Shown here piece by piece: positions 36,961 to 43,653 of a stretch of 64,000 nt of DNA (its first letter is position 1; each line of letters starts with the position of its first letter). The position numbers were made by a program, and so were the translations under genes. Under the pieces are notes generated by a model, which saw only the letters and a list, made by a program, of their open reading frames with translations, did not search any database and was not told the origin of the DNA. Source of the DNA: a virus; the IMG/VR virus record IMGVR_UViG_3300007539_000009, positions 119,185-183,184 of that record; one strand, written 5' to 3'.

Positions 36961-37294
36961 CTTCTCTGACTACTAAGCCTGCCCTAGCCTCGACCGATAC
37001 GTAGGTCTTAGCTAACCAGCTGGTGGCTACTGACTCTGGTACGTCATCCGAGAAGATCACTGTGATTGCTGTGTCTGCCAGCAGGTCGTCAACAGGCTCA
37101 AGGGCGATGGTCAACTGACCAGTCTCCAACTCAAACTCTACGTACGCGCGACCCTTGGTTGCCGGAACGTTGTACACCGGAGTGCCAAAAGCGTTGACCG
37201 CTTCCGCTACTGCCTCGTAAGCGTACGTCGTACCGTCTACCAACCAGCGCTCGCTGCGCGAGAACTGACCTCCGTCGATCAAAGCCAGACCCAC
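36947..37294 (-). CDS. Small protein of unknown function
   Basis: A protein of 115 residues with a beta-rich, acidic composition (GRAYVEFELETGQLTIALEP, ITVIFSDDVPE). Overlaps both neighbouring genes by about 15 bases. No family is recognised. Confidence 0.55.
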   Translation of the reverse strand: MGLALIDGGQFSRSERWLVDGTTYAYEAVAEAVNAFGTPVYNVPATKGRAYVEFELETGQLTIALEPVDDLLADTAITVIFSDDVPESVATSWLAKTYVSVEARAGLVVREDAAA

Positions 37295-37515
37295 AGGTGC
37301 GCCTCCCCTTTCGGATGCCCGTAGAGAACGCCGGGCTGCTCCGTCTCAAGCACCTCTTGTCGCTTAGGACGAAGCACACCAGGCTTGCTGGTGCGGATGC
37401 GCTGCAGACGTAGACGACGAACGCGATACCCAGCTGGCCGCGTGATGCGAGCACCAGCCTGGATGATACTACTCGGGAGTGTTCCCGGAAGCGGAGGTAA
37501 CGGTACGCTAGCCAT
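37279..37515 (-). CDS. Small basic protein
   Basis: A protein of 78 residues, Pro- and Arg-rich (GYRVRRLRLQRIRTSKPG). Its reading frame overlaps the genes on both sides by 16 and 8 bases. Function unknown. Confidence 0.45.
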   Translation of the reverse strand: MASVPLPPLPGTLPSSIIQAGARITRPAGYRVRRLRLQRIRTSKPGVLRPKRQEVLETEQPGVLYGHPKGEAHLWVWL

Positions 37516-38389
37516 TTGCCTGTTCGCGCAGTTGCGCTACAGACAGTTTGGCCCAGTTGGCTCGGTGAATCGGAGTATCCGTATACGGAGACAAGTTGTA
37601 CGCGCTGGCGCCAAAAGACCGCGCCCAGGCTGGGAACGGGGTGAAGAACTTGTCGTGTCTCGGATTCCAACCACCGCCGCCGGTAGATTGGAACTTGTGC
37701 ATTCGGTTGTGTGCGCCGCACTCACGACAGATGGCAGTACCACCGCGCCGGATGATCATCGACATATCCCCGACTGCCCGACACTCGAGGCAGGTCCACG
37801 ACTTGTTAGTATGCGCAGAGCCGTAGAAGTGGGTGTCCTTCTTGTTCTTCGCCTGATCAGCAGCACTCAGGTCGATACCCAGGATGCTCACTGACTTCGC
37901 CTTGGACAGCACTGCCAGTTGGAGCGCGTACGGAGGTGTTGTTCCTTGGCGAATGAGAGGGTCCTCGGCGGTCTTAGGCCATCGCCACTTGTCCGGAGCT
38001 CCGGTGTTTGCTGTCAGCAAGAAGTAGCGTAAGTCCTGCACACGCTCCTGCAGGATCCAGCTGTTAGGCGACTGCTGACCAAACCCGTGCCAAGTGAAGA
38101 ACTTGCCGTCGTACGCACGGTACAGCGGCTCCTCAACAGTCACGATAGGCGGGTCGGTGAACAGTACAGCTGTTGGCTGATACACCCGGCAGATCCTGTT
38201 GATCCCGATGGTGACAATGCTGGGATGGTCCAACAGCTCGAGATCAACTTCGTTGAGCGCCGGGCTATTACCTAGCACAACAACATGCTTGCCCTTCAGA
38301 TCCACGTGCGGGTCGCTGAAGAACTCCGCCATCCCATCACGCTTCTGGCGCAGCTCTTTCTTAGCCGCACTAACACTCTGAATTGTCAT
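37508..38389 (-). CDS. MAF/DUF115-like Rossmann protein with zinc ribbon
   Basis: A protein of 293 residues. KGKHVVVLGNSPALNEVDLE and IVTIGINRICRVYQPTAVLF match the Rossmann core of the MAF/DUF115 and 6-hydroxymethylpterin-kinase-like family, some of which transfer nonulosonic sugars. VSILGIDLSA is a later core strand. A four-cysteine insertion follows, WTCLECRAVG and TAICRECGAH, which would bind zinc. Given the glycosyltransferase operon elsewhere in the window, a role in modifying virion or host glycans is possible but unproven. Confidence 0.55.
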   Translation of the reverse strand: MTIQSVSAAKKELRQKRDGMAEFFSDPHVDLKGKHVVVLGNSPALNEVDLELLDHPSIVTIGINRICRVYQPTAVLFTDPPIVTVEEPLYRAYDGKFFTWHGFGQQSPNSWILQERVQDLRYFLLTANTGAPDKWRWPKTAEDPLIRQGTTPPYALQLAVLSKAKSVSILGIDLSAADQAKNKKDTHFYGSAHTNKSWTCLECRAVGDMSMIIRRGGTAICRECGAHNRMHKFQSTGGGGWNPRHDKFFTPFPAWARSFGASAYNLSPYTDTPIHRANWAKLSVAQLREQANG

Positions 38390-39360
38390 TTGTGCTTGTA
38401 AGCCTTAGCGGCTTGAGAACGGTTGCCTGTAACTAACGACTTCTGAGGAGCCTTCACAACCTGGCCCCGATACTTGAAGTACTCGCTGTTCAGCTGCCGC
38501 CTCTGCGACTTCTTGAACTTCTTGAGGATATCAGTCATCGGACGGCCAGAGCGTACGAGCTTAGCACCAGGCAGTAGCCGTTTGGTAGCGCGAGCTATCG
38601 TCTGTTCCAGCAGCGTGCTTTCAGACTTCTTGGCCTTCTTCTTGCTGCGCTTTGGCTTGTCCGCTCTAGGGGCATCCAACATGGCTTCCATCAAAAGAAG
38701 CAGCGCCTCCCGAGGCATCGACGAAGAGTTCTTCTCGATCCCTACAGAATCAGCGGTCGGATCGTCGCGATCATCCTCGTCAGGGCGGTTGTACGCGGCG
38801 TCCATCTTGTCGTACAGCCGCCGCATGTGCGGGCTACGAGTAGCCCTGTTCTTCTTGGCTCTAGCCTGATCCCGCTCTCTGCCTGCCGGATCCGGATTGC
38901 CAGGACCGGCGCCGCCAAAGACTGCATGCTTCTGCAGCCTGGATTCCATCTTCGCCAGAGCCTTGTAGTAATTGGGGCTCTCAGTCAGATGATCCTTGGC
39001 TACCTCTTTGGCAACTGCGCGGCTCCTGGTGTGCTCACGCTCGACCTTAGTGCCTCGACGTAGCTGCTCGTGGTTGAAGGCGGCGTCAGGCATATGGTCT
39101 GCCTTGCCGCCCTTCAGCCGCTCGGCCGTCTTCGTCCACTTGCCGTCCTCGTACTCGTAATCGAGCTTGCCTTTGTAAGGAGGGCCTTGCTTCTGCTTGC
39201 CAGGCTTGCCTTGCTTAGCTGCGATACGCGCTTTGACCTCAGCCGGCATATTGGGGTGGGCACGCTTGAGCGCCCGGTAGATCTCTCGGACCTTCTCCGG
39301 GCGCTCTTGGTCCAGGAACGGTGTTCCTGCCTGCTTGGTGACGTCCATCACAAACGTCAA
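38386..39360 (-). CDS. Basic protein with DUF5661-like motif
   Basis: A protein of 324 residues. HEQLRRGTKVEREHTRSRAV followed by AKDHLTESPNYYKALAKME is the recurrent motif of DUF5661-like segments (GxxVExEHT, DHLxExPxYYxxL) seen in many phage proteins. The rest is strongly basic (KPKRSKKKAKKSES) and probably flexible. The start at 39360 gives the four-base overlap with the gene before. Function unknown. Confidence 0.62.
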   Translation of the reverse strand: MTFVMDVTKQAGTPFLDQERPEKVREIYRALKRAHPNMPAEVKARIAAKQGKPGKQKQGPPYKGKLDYEYEDGKWTKTAERLKGGKADHMPDAAFNHEQLRRGTKVEREHTRSRAVAKEVAKDHLTESPNYYKALAKMESRLQKHAVFGGAGPGNPDPAGRERDQARAKKNRATRSPHMRRLYDKMDAAYNRPDEDDRDDPTADSVGIEKNSSSMPREALLLLMEAMLDAPRADKPKRSKKKAKKSESTLLEQTIARATKRLLPGAKLVRSGRPMTDILKKFKKSQRRQLNSEYFKYRGQVVKAPQKSLVTGNRSQAAKAYKHK

Positions 39361-39635
39361 TCGACGGTGTGGTTGATAGTGATCGTCTTCTCGTCGTGGG
39401 GCCGCGCTTCAGACTTCGCCAGACCACGGCTGACGTTGTAGGAGACAACGACAGCTGTCACGCAGAGAAGTAGTGCAATCAGCAGCGCCGCCTGCGGCCA
39501 TGTGACGTCGGACAAGAGCCCGTCCGGCCCTTGTAGCATCACGAGAATCGTAACGAAGATGCCGCCGCCTCCGGCTACACCTGCTGTCTTTGACAGAGCG
39601 AACTCACTACTGCATCCACCGGGTGTCGGTGCCAT
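39357..39635 (-). CDS. Small two-span membrane protein, holin-like
   Basis: A protein of 92 residues with two hydrophobic segments (about residues 20-36 and 48-67: AALLIALLLCVTAVVVSYNV) and a charged C-terminus. The size and topology fit a class II holin. It lies next to a lipoprotein and two further small proteins, one with a C-terminal membrane segment, which together could form a lysis-type cluster, but no endolysin is visible nearby. GGAG precedes the start. Confidence 0.45.
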   Translation of the reverse strand: MAPTPGGCSSEFALSKTAGVAGGGGIFVTILVMLQGPDGLLSDVTWPQAALLIALLLCVTAVVVSYNVSRGLAKSEARPHDEKTITINHTVD

Positions 39636-39672
39636 AGGTCAACTCCAAAAAGAGGGTCTGCCTCAGTATGCA

Positions 39673-39708
39673 AGGCGGCCCCGCTGTCTCACGACAGTGG
39701 AACCGCCT
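39673..39708 (-). other. Long hairpin between lipoprotein and holin-like genes
   Basis: On the minus strand AGGCGG..CTGTC-GTGA-GACAG..CCGCCT forms a stable stem-loop with internal bulges. No T-run follows directly, though CTCTTTTT lies some 35 bases on. It may attenuate transcription into the downstream gene. Confidence 0.4.
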
Positions 39709-39754
39709 ACATGACCCCTACACCTCCTTTCGAGGCGGCAGGATCCCTCAGGGT

Positions 39755-40195
39755 CTAGGGAGCCAGCGCCTGCTGCACTACGCGCCGTACGAGCGTGGTG
39801 GTGCGTAGCGTGTACTCGCGAGCGAAAGGCTCTTCCACAGAGCTCTCGGGATCCCACGGGTAGTTCTCGACGGTCCACGCCTCGACCCGATCCAGCACCG
39901 GGTAGCCCAGTTCCTTGAACTGCAGGGCGGGGACAAACTCGCCGTTAGTGTCCATCAAGGCCAGCCACGCAGCAGACTCCGCAAGGAAGTCAGTGCGCTC
40001 ATTCTCTGACAGGTCAGACCAGCTGCCGACGCCGTAGGCGCCAGACAAGTACGCGTCGTGGTCCTGCACAAGCACTACAACACCGGGACGAACGTCGTCA
40101 GCCGGCAGTTGAGCCGGAGGCACGGGCGAGGTACCGACGATGCCGCAGCCAGCTAGCAGGGCAGCGATGCCCAGAGTAAGCAGTCGTGTACGCAT
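39755..40195 (-). CDS. Lipoprotein
   Basis: A protein of 146 residues with a canonical lipoprotein signal peptide: MRTRLLTLGIAALLAGC, lipobox L14-A15-G16-C17. The mature part is acidic and carries a segment DHDAYLSGAYGVGSWSDLSE. In a lysis-type cluster a lipoprotein could serve as an outer spanin, but it is longer than most and has no Pro-rich linker. It further supports a Gram-negative host. Confidence 0.65.
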   Translation of the reverse strand: MRTRLLTLGIAALLAGCGIVGTSPVPPAQLPADDVRPGVVVLVQDHDAYLSGAYGVGSWSDLSENERTDFLAESAAWLALMDTNGEFVPALQFKELGYPVLDRVEAWTVENYPWDPESSVEEPFAREYTLRTTTLVRRVVQQALAP

Positions 40196-40198
40196 AGA

Positions 40199-40501
40199 TC
40201 AGATCTTCAGAAGGACTTTCGAGAGCAGCGCGACGCCCACATCAATGGTCGTCTCAAGAACACGCCAACCAGTCTTGGAAAGCTGGATGCGCTTCTCTGC
40301 TGCGAGCAGGCGCAGCTGCGCATGGATGTGCGCGAGAGCGTGCTTGTCATCCGTAAGCGCAGCCTTGGCCGCGTCTTTCGAGATGGTAGCGGCGAACTCC
40401 TGAAGGTCGCCCTCCAGGCCAGCGGCGAAGTCGCGCACTGAGTCGAGGATCTGCTCCTTGAGGAGCTCACCTACATCGATCTGAGAAGAGTTGTCAGCCA
40501 T
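40199..40501 (-). CDS. Small helical protein
   Basis: A protein of 100 residues, amphipathic-helical (KEQILDSVRDFAAGLEGDLQ), with a weakly hydrophobic C-terminus (TTIDVGVALLSKVLLKI). It is tightly spaced between the lipoprotein and the coiled-coil protein. Function unknown. Confidence 0.55.
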   Translation of the reverse strand: MADNSSQIDVGELLKEQILDSVRDFAAGLEGDLQEFAATISKDAAKAALTDDKHALAHIHAQLRLLAAEKRIQLSKTGWRVLETTIDVGVALLSKVLLKI

Positions 40502-40507
40502 GATGGT

Positions 40508-40930
40508 CTAGCCAGAGGAAAGCACCTTGCCCACTGCCCCGATGATAGCGGTCGCGATGGCCACCAGCCCGGTAATGAGCGCGATGCGTGTTTTAGTGTC
40601 GGATTCCTTACGTGCTCTGCGGTCGGACTCTACATCTTTCTTGATAGCTTCGAGTCCTGCAAACGCTTTCCTGAGCTCCTCTTCCACAAGGTACATGCGC
40701 GTAGACAGCGGTAGGTGGCCGTTCCCGTCCTGAACCACCCGCTTGAGTGTGCCTACTGTAGACGTCAGCACATCAAGCTGCTGCGTAATTAGGGCCACTT
40801 CAGTGCGCCTGTTGCCGTCCTCCACAGACAGCGCCTCATTTTGCCGACGAAGTCTGTCGAGCACCTCAGAGATCGCAACCAGTGCTTTGCTGTGCCCGTC
40901 TGTTCCTGATGCATCAGGTTGGTTAGTCAT
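40508..40930 (-). CDS. Coiled-coil protein with C-terminal membrane anchor
   Basis: A protein of 140 residues. A long helical region (LITQQLDVLTSTVGTLKRVV and LVEEELRKAFAGLEAIKKDV) is followed by a single membrane segment at the C-terminus (IALITGLVAIATAIIGAVGK). The topology resembles tail-anchored phage membrane proteins of lysis clusters. It overlaps the PAS protein gene by eight bases. Confidence 0.6.
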   Translation of the reverse strand: MTNQPDASGTDGHSKALVAISEVLDRLRRQNEALSVEDGNRRTEVALITQQLDVLTSTVGTLKRVVQDGNGHLPLSTRMYLVEEELRKAFAGLEAIKKDVESDRRARKESDTKTRIALITGLVAIATAIIGAVGKVLSSG

Positions 40931-41906
40931 CAGAAACGTCCTCGCGGCGTAGAGACTCTAATTGCTCAGCAAGCTGCTTAGCTTGCTCAGACAAGTCAGC
41001 GCGCAGCAAGCTCTGGTACGCCGACCGAAGGGCTGAGTTCTGGTCCTCTAGCTTTTTGTTTGCGACTTCCAGCTGAGAGTTGACCTCTGCCATCTTCAGT
41101 TGATGCAGCACCCGCTCGCTGATGTCCTCAATCTGAGAGATGTGAACTAGCGCTTGTCCAGCCTCGTCACGTACTAGTGACACAGAAAGACGCGCCCAAA
41201 AGTAGACGTGATCTTTGCGCTGGTACCGCTTCTCCATTGTGTACGACCTGATCTGGCCTGACTGCAGCTGATGCATCAGCTGCAGGTCACGGTCCAGGTC
41301 CTGCGGGTGCGTTATCGCATCGAGCGCCATGCGCATGAGCTCATCCGATGTGTAGCCCATCATTTGCTCAAGAGCGCGGTTGACGCGCACAAAGCGGCCA
41401 TCAAGATCTACAAGCGCCATTCCAATAGAAGACTGCTCAAACACTAGGTCAAACCGAAGCTCAGCCCCGCGCGCAGCAGCCTCCGCATCGACTAGGTCCT
41501 GCTCCGTGTGGGACGCGAGAACTCGTCTGATTACTAGCGGCACGTAAGCCGCAGCAACCACAACTAGAACAGCAAGCAGTGCGCGCTGCGCTGTGATCAG
41601 GTTGTAGTACGCGTTGTCACGCAAGGTGAGCGCGGCAAGTACGTGCCCAGCTCCACAGACAGCGATGAACGCCACGTACAGCAGATACAGCGCCTTCCCG
41701 ACAAACACGGACTCTACTTGGCGGTGCTTTCGGTTATACGCCCAAGCACCTGCGGTCATTGCGGCGGTGATAGCGAGAAATCCTAACCCTGAGCCTAGCT
41801 CAGACCAGAACATCCAACCTCTGAGCTCCGGGGTCCAGTCAGGACCATACATATCACGTCGGCTGAAGCCAGAGTTGTCGAACAGCCAGTGGGTAAGTTG
41901 TTCCAT
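40923..41906 (-). CDS. Membrane PAS-domain protein with ethylene-receptor-like membrane domain
   Basis: A protein of 327 residues. Three membrane helices lie at about residues 31-57, 71-93 and 104-126. The second contains FIAVCGAGHVL, matching the CGxxH motif (here Cys84 and His88) that binds copper in plant and cyanobacterial ethylene receptors. The aspartate usual in helix 1 appears to be Glu36. Residues about 150-265 form a PAS domain with PAC segment (LVDLDGRFVRVNRALEQMMG; HISQIEDISERV). Residues 268-322 are a coiled coil, and no kinase, cyclase or other output domain follows. It may dimerise with or modulate a host signalling protein. The ethylene-receptor relation is by eye. Confidence 0.72.
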   Translation of the reverse strand: MEQLTHWLFDNSGFSRRDMYGPDWTPELRGWMFWSELGSGLGFLAITAAMTAGAWAYNRKHRQVESVFVGKALYLLYVAFIAVCGAGHVLAALTLRDNAYYNLITAQRALLAVLVVVAAAYVPLVIRRVLASHTEQDLVDAEAAARGAELRFDLVFEQSSIGMALVDLDGRFVRVNRALEQMMGYTSDELMRMALDAITHPQDLDRDLQLMHQLQSGQIRSYTMEKRYQRKDHVYFWARLSVSLVRDEAGQALVHISQIEDISERVLHQLKMAEVNSQLEVANKKLEDQNSALRSAYQSLLRADLSEQAKQLAEQLESLRREDVSDD

Positions 41907-41922
41907 ATCAGTAACGAGTTAC

Positions 41923-41953
41923 GTCATAAGTAGTATGACCGTTTCACTTACCT
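41923..41953 (+). promoter_or_regulatory. Candidate phage promoter, copy A
   Basis: GTCATAAGT (41923-41931) is followed 15 bases later by CTTACCT (41947-41953). The same pair with 16-base spacing stands at 56065-56096 before the RT operon. It lies in the divergent gap before the plus-strand zinc-finger gene. Confidence 0.45.
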
Positions 41954-42031
41954 GCTCTAGCTAGGAGTTAGACATGGGCGTTCTGCCGCCTGGCCAAGTA
42001 CAAGTCTATTTTGGCACCTTTCCTCCCAACG

Positions 42032-42604
42032 ATGTCCTCGACAGCGCTGCGCAAGAAGAAGAAAACTCCCATGAAATCCGAGACCAGTGGCTCGCGCACT
42101 TGTCGACTGTGTCGCCGAGACCTTCCTCAAAAGGTCTTCCGCTCAGTCATCTTGAACGGCAAAGTGCAGGACCCCGCTTGTCGAGTCTGCGTGATGAGGC
42201 AACTGACGCCGACGATAGGGAGCGGCGAACAGCGCGAGCTCTCGCAGAGCTTGGTTACCGCTATGAGTACGAGCGCACGTTCAAGCCTAAGGCAGCTGCT
42301 ACTGAAGGGGGACCTGCTGATCGGCGACTGGGACTTCAGTCAGTACTACGCAGTGCTGCAGGGCCGGCCGTCGATAGCGGCAGCCCTAGCCGGATGGAAC
42401 GGACCGAGCTCAGACACCATCTCCTCGACGAACTGCCCGGCGAAATGGAGGAGCATCCCGTCGAGCGCGATCAAGCTCGAGCCCTGGCAGTTGGCGTACT
42501 ACGAAAGCGAGTTGAGCAGCAACGCACTGCGGGCCGCACTGCGCCTCAAGAATACGCGCAGGACGACCCGCAAGGTTGAGGACGAGCTGTTCGCTGACCT
42601 CTGA
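42032..42604 (+). CDS. Zinc-finger protein of unknown function
   Basis: A protein of 190 residues. A four-cysteine finger is visible near the N-terminus (TCRLCRRDLPQKVF and DPACRVCVMRQL). The C-terminal half is helical (WQLAYYESELSSNALRAALR). Codon third positions are strongly G/C in this frame, supporting it over an overlapping frame. The only ideal ribosome site, AGGAG, sits before an ATG at 41974 in the other frame, so the start used here (42032) is uncertain. The finger could bind nucleic acid. Confidence 0.6.
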   Translation: MSSTALRKKKKTPMKSETSGSRTCRLCRRDLPQKVFRSVILNGKVQDPACRVCVMRQLTPTIGSGEQRELSQSLVTAMSTSARSSLRQLLLKGDLLIGDWDFSQYYAVLQGRPSIAAALAGWNGPSSDTISSTNCPAKWRSIPSSAIKLEPWQLAYYESELSSNALRAALRLKNTRRTTRKVEDELFADL

Positions 42605-42940
42605 TCACTGCTCCGCTGTCTCTAAGGACAGCGGGGCTTTTCTTTTAGCAACCATCTCGACTTGTTCGCCGTGGATGGTGATGCCTTCGATGACGTTATT
42701 GGGCCAGCGAATCATCTCTGAACGGAACACTTGGTCCGGGGTCAGATTGATGAACGCCCCCCGACTAGTGAGGCGGAGAATCCCGCCAGCCGTACCCCAA
42801 GCGCCATCCAGAAGAAGGATGTCGCCGGGCTTCGTACCTGTTCCGAGCCAGTTCTTCGGCCAATCGGGTGCGCTAATGATGCGCACCTTCTCGAACTCCA
42901 AGAGGACGGGCTCGGTGCGTAGCTCGTCCTTGTCAGCCAT
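42605..42940 (-). CDS. Small beta-rich protein
   Basis: A protein of 111 residues, predicted mostly beta (GDILLLDGAWGTAGGILRLT, VIEGITIHGEQVEMV). It abuts the plus-strand gene stop to stop and its C-terminal codons contain the opposite-strand terminator. It follows the sigma factor by two bases. Function unknown. Confidence 0.62.
   Translation of the reverse strand: MADKDELRTEPVLLEFEKVRIISAPDWPKNWLGTGTKPGDILLLDGAWGTAGGILRLTSRGAFINLTPDQVFRSEMIRWPNNVIEGITIHGEQVEMVAKRKAPLSLETAEQ
42610..42646 (+). terminator. Intrinsic terminator
   Basis: CCGCTGTC pairs with GACAGCGG around a six-base loop, and GGCTTTTCTTTT follows. It ends the plus-strand gene 42032-42604 and is embedded in the 3' end of the convergent gene 42605-42940, whose last codons encode it. 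Confidence 0.88.
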
Positions 42941-42942
42941 TG

Positions 42943-43653
42943 TCAGTTCGCTGCGTCTAGTTCACTGGCCAGCTTCCGTTTGATGCGGTACACGGCATCG
43001 GTGCTAAGTCCTGTGCGCTTAGCGATTTCGGGCACGGAAGCGAGCTTAGGTTTGCCGTGTGCACCCACAGAGTAGTCATAAACCAACTGCTCTTGGGGCG
43101 TCCAACCCACATAAGAGAGATCTACGGTCTCAGCGAATCGTGCTTGGGCCGAATCTTGGGCCTCGACATTCTCCAGACCAGACGCAGCCAAGGACCGCTG
43201 GCCAAGGACTTTCTCCATCTGCTGGACCTCTGACGACGACCAGCCCAATGCTTCTGCCATCTCCTGATTAGAGGGCTCACGGTCCTGCCGAGCCTGCAAA
43301 AGGCTCTTCTGGGACTCGTAGCGGTGGACCTGGAGAAGCCGGTGCTCAGGCACGCGGTCAACCCGCTTGTTCTGCTGGACGTACCGGTACAGCCCTCGAA
43401 GGTGGTAATCGAGGAAGGTCCGGAAGCGTGTGTCGCTCTTGGGATCAAACTTCTTGGCCGTGACGGCTGTCAGCTGCATGGCCTGCCCAAGGATGGCCGC
43501 GAAGGGCACCGGCGCGCTGCGATAACGGCCAGCCCGCATCTGCAGCAGGTCCATGTTGTTCTTGATCAGCTGGTTAAGCGCGCCCTTGTCCCCTGACTTG
43601 TACGCCTCAACCAGCTTGGCGTCGGCTACTGCCTGCTCTGCACGATCCATCAT
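42943..43653 (-). CDS. Sigma-70 family RNA polymerase sigma factor
   Basis: A protein of 236 residues. Region 2-like segments are visible (LIKNNMDLLQMRAGRYRSAP, TRFRTFLDYHLRGLYRYVQQ), a middle region NQEMAEALGWSSSEVQQMEK resembles region 3, and a C-terminal helix-turn-helix PEIAKRTGLSTDAVYRIKRK is region 4. It is shorter than primary sigma factors and would redirect host polymerase to phage promoters, as late sigma factors of large phages do. It starts within the stop of the hub-like gene (TGATG), so expression is coupled to tail genes. ATG 43650 is an alternative start. Confidence 0.82.
   Translation of the reverse strand: MMDRAEQAVADAKLVEAYKSGDKGALNQLIKNNMDLLQMRAGRYRSAPVPFAAILGQAMQLTAVTAKKFDPKSDTRFRTFLDYHLRGLYRYVQQNKRVDRVPEHRLLQVHRYESQKSLLQARQDREPSNQEMAEALGWSSSEVQQMEKVLGQRSLAASGLENVEAQDSAQARFAETVDLSYVGWTPQEQLVYDYSVGAHGKPKLASVPEIAKRTGLSTDAVYRIKRKLASELDAAN

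Noticed and set aside
41974-42579. A 201-codon frame with an ideal ribosome site
   Set aside because: After the first 30 codons its composition is shadow-like, and the overlapping frame has a cysteine finger and stronger codon bias. Only the start region remains of interest.
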